Assembly: GCA_035626335.1 (NCBI GenBank)
Contig: DASPNW010000011.1
Location: 1-64,000, forward strand
Direction of reading: 5' to 3'
DNA: 64,000 nt
Source of the DNA: Pseudolabrys sp035626335
Lineage (GTDB): Bacteria; Pseudomonadota; Alphaproteobacteria; Rhizobiales; Xanthobacteraceae
This document shows positions 62,901-64,000 of the stretch, one piece after another. Position 1 is the first letter of the stretch. Every line of letters begins with the position of its first letter. A program made the translations under genes and the position numbers. The notes under the pieces are model-generated. The model had not been told where the DNA came from. It saw only the letters and a program-made list of their open reading frames with translations, and made no database searches.

Positions 62901-63999
62901 CCATGGATTCAATTGTGACGGACGACTTCTGTGCGAAGCTTTGCGCCACTTGATCGAGGCGTGCACTCATCATCTGTTGCAGGCGATTCGCGAGTTCCGC
63001 GAACTCATCGTGCACATGTTCAGTCTTGAAGTTCAGACTGGCGGACAGGCGCTCGCTCGCCGATGAAATCGCCGTGGTAGACTGGTCGCTTGTCGTTTCC
63101 AATCGGTCAAGCAGCGTTGAGCCGCGTTCGCTCAAGGCGTCGATCATGGAATCGCCGGCGTGGCCAAGCGCCAAGGTTATATGCTCACCTTTTTCGGTGA
63201 GCGAGCGAGTGACGCGTTGCGCGACCTCGTTGACCTTATCCGCAACCAGATCTCCAACTGAGGTAATGTCATGTGCGAGATCGAGGTGGACACTGGCGAT
63301 AGCATTGCGCACGTGCTCGGCTTGGTTGACCAGCGTTTCACGCTGATTGGTCAACTCGGTGAGCAGATCGCGAATGCGGACTTCGTTATCGTTGTAAGCG
63401 CGCTCAAGGGCGGAGACCTCATTGTGTACCAGCGCTTCCAGTTCAGCTGCGCGGGCAAGGGCCCTTTCGACACCGTCGCCCATAGCCGCGACTTCGCGGC
63501 GGATGGCCTGGCCGACGGTCACGATCGATTCGCGTGCCACTGTCTCGGGCTGCGCGAGACGCATCGCGACTTCGGCCATAGACTCGGCAACCAGGCGCAT
63601 GTCCTGCGCGCGGTTGAACATATGAGCCAGAACGAAAAAGAAAATTACCGGTACGGCGATGGCAGCGACCAGCGCGACCATCGCGGCAAGGCCGACACCG
63701 GGCGTCGCGAAAGCTGAGCGTATTTCAGTGCTGTAGAGGGCGGCGAGGGCAATTCCCGCAGCGACCCAAATGAAACTGACGGCACCGGCCGCCATATAAG
63801 GAGTGCGTCCGGACCGGTGGCGCAGCGCTTGCAGGATCTGCCCGATGCCGGCGCGGTCATCATTGGCGGCCCGTCGCGGTGTGGTGTCGCCGGTCGGCCA
63901 CGCGGCTTGTGGTGCCTCTTGGGGGAAAAGATCGGCGGTCTGGGATGTCGACGACGGGCTTACGGCGTCGGTCTCGGCGGCTGGCGGAAGGGACGCGTC
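59911..63999 (-). CDS. Giant coiled-coil membrane protein (5' truncated)
   Basis: The frame stays open through the right edge, so the gene is 5' partial; the ATG at 63795 is internal, as an in-frame sequence (AANDDRAGIGQILQALRHR) precedes it. At least 1363 residues. Two membrane helices lie in the first 60 residues after that Met, followed by more than 900 residues of helical repeats of a 30-45-residue type: recurring elements such as SRVSELAKTLTEGGSEV and RGTEVADAIRVKIGEI. A Pro/Arg-rich disordered linker follows, then a conserved C-terminal domain (DIARMIDHDAAADLWDRYKR to VYTMLAHAAGRFD). Similar proteins in this group are annotated as uncharacterised, sometimes as septation or kinesin-like. 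Probably an envelope or cell-division scaffold; not established. Confidence 0.85.
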   Translation of the reverse strand, partial: DASLPPAAETDAVSPSSTSQTADLFPQEAPQAAWPTGDTTPRRAANDDRAGIGQILQALRHRSGRTPYMAAGAVSFIWVAAGIALAALYSTEIRSAFATPGVGLAAMVALVAAIAVPVIFFFVLAHMFNRAQDMRLVAESMAEVAMRLAQPETVARESIVTVGQAIRREVAAMGDGVERALARAAELEALVHNEVSALERAYNDNEVRIRDLLTELTNQRETLVNQAEHVRNAIASVHLDLAHDITSVGDLVADKVNEVAQRVTRSLTEKGEHITLALGHAGDSMIDALSERGSTLLDRLETTSDQSTTAISSASERLSASLNFKTEHVHDEFAELANRLQQMMSARLDQVAQSFAQKSSVTIESMATRSQQFTDALADSSARLAESIAARADEVNSTLRSTGDSLVLDLSLRGGDVVSKLEQTGARITDTIAGRSNAVADTFRESAESLVAALNSRGDVVKEMLAARLQAFEEMFTKGSTEITEKISRDSSNLGNLITRQITEFDHTVKNYGGELVGRLGQRTQDVAEALRNYIDTFDQRVTGRTGEVSGTLEQRLAQFEAVLGSRVSELAKTLTEGGSEVVSALDQRIGEVAGTINSRGTEVADAIRVKIGEIDQTLGARALEVANNLDSRIGRFEELLVGRAETVASQIETRSKAAADALNARLEQLSQAIKVNSAEAERSLGQLALSTTEAIRNSAGDAERTLVGVSEEVARNFVGKADEIANSVSRRSNEMTSVLSEKSGGVLAALSEKSQQFTREVTFATDQAVKAIDERGFAFTRTMMDNSTEISRMINSAGEAATSAVGRTLHDLNEVTLKAIAHSRETATSTVKEMLETHTMLRADTTALFERLREANIMLQEVLSGAHENMGALENTLMLRVSEFVTAMNDVTASTGDATGRVETNIANFRDITTQVIGDLGQLARQFDIHGRDLAKAVEAIARSNQHSEDSVNERRMQLDSLVATLDIRTEDLEKRLGRFSGLLDESLEAASTRAREVARLVSEASAEGTRAIVEQYERVRENAEEERQRASEAMRGIYEQSAGETQTLFRNATDRFAEAVQGMKQMAAEMQRELEATRSELRRGVFELPQETAESAAQMRRVIVDQIEALAELNRIVARHGRNLDAVEPVRRVREELAVVGSRPETLPRNEPPSRSEAAPRNEIPSRSDSPPRPAQRAETGNFAPALRRGAEGPQPTPTPTLPGRGWLTDLLNRASREEGEPQREPSRESMRETPPTRINDERSARHSIESLDSLSVDIARMIDHDAAADLWDRYKRGERNVFTRRLYTLQGQQAFDDIRKKYRLDREFKQTVDRYISEFERLLDEVSRDDRGQVVARTYLTSETGKVYTMLAHAAGRFD

Positions 64000-64000
64000 G

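Overview
The window looks like chromosomal DNA of a GC-rich alphaproteobacterium of the order Hyphomicrobiales, closest in flavour to Bradyrhizobium or Xanthobacteraceae. The evidence is the gene content: an NdvA-type cyclic glucan exporter, PmtA, Ku, DUF992, DUF3551 and DUF3597 proteins, a ribbon-helix-helix domain protein, an LssY C-terminal domain protein, and many small exported proteins typical of that group. Genes are densely packed on both strands. I see no rRNA, tRNA, CRISPR array, insertion sequence or phage gene. Two genes run off the edges: the RND adaptor on the left and a giant coiled-coil protein on the right.

Layout: 0-8.1 kb carries an RND efflux pump (adaptor and permease) followed closely by an orphan molybdenum-hydroxylase large subunit and two c-type cytochromes. 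8.1-9.3 kb has a DMT exporter and a stand-alone Lrp-type ligand-binding domain. 9.4-12.8 kb is a TPP-riboswitch operon, thiM-thiE-thiD, extended by an overlapping TRAP-type binding protein. 12.9-16.1 kb has a PAS-GGDEF-EAL protein and a DUF2235 hydrolase. 16.2-23 kb is an island of small exported proteins with a patatin-like lipoprotein and a membrane cyclic-nucleotide-binding protein. 23.1-26.5 kb pairs a chemoreceptor with a periplasmic binding protein. 26.7-28.6 kb groups four small DUF3597/YidB/GlsB-type proteins. 28.7-34.8 kb holds an amino-acid-type binding protein, NdvA, DNA-binding proteins and a methyltransferase.

35-36.2 kb contains several microproteins and the most notable item: a well-formed fluoride riboswitch (crcB motif) whose only downstream gene encodes a 53-residue two-helix membrane protein that is neither CrcB nor a CLC-F channel. 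36.2-38.6 kb has another orphan binding protein and Ku. 38.6-45.1 kb is a second island of small exported proteins with a K+-channel-like protein and a second DUF992 copy preceded by a 30-bp palindrome. 45.1-51.4 kb has an exported HAD phosphatase, an octaheme cytochrome with HEAT and TPR repeats, a fumarylacetoacetase-family enzyme and a FadL porin. 51.5-56.1 kb has a short-chain dehydrogenase-like protein, PmtA, an LpxH-like phosphoesterase, a GT4 glycosyltransferase and a threonine ammonia-lyase, suggesting envelope-lipid metabolism. 56.1-64 kb has an MFS transporter, a ClpP-like exported protein, an enolase-superfamily epimerase and the giant coiled-coil protein.

Four periplasmic binding proteins in the window have no transport permease beside them, so they may feed distant permeases or act as sensors. 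Names and functions rest on motif and family recognition by eye; no database search was possible.
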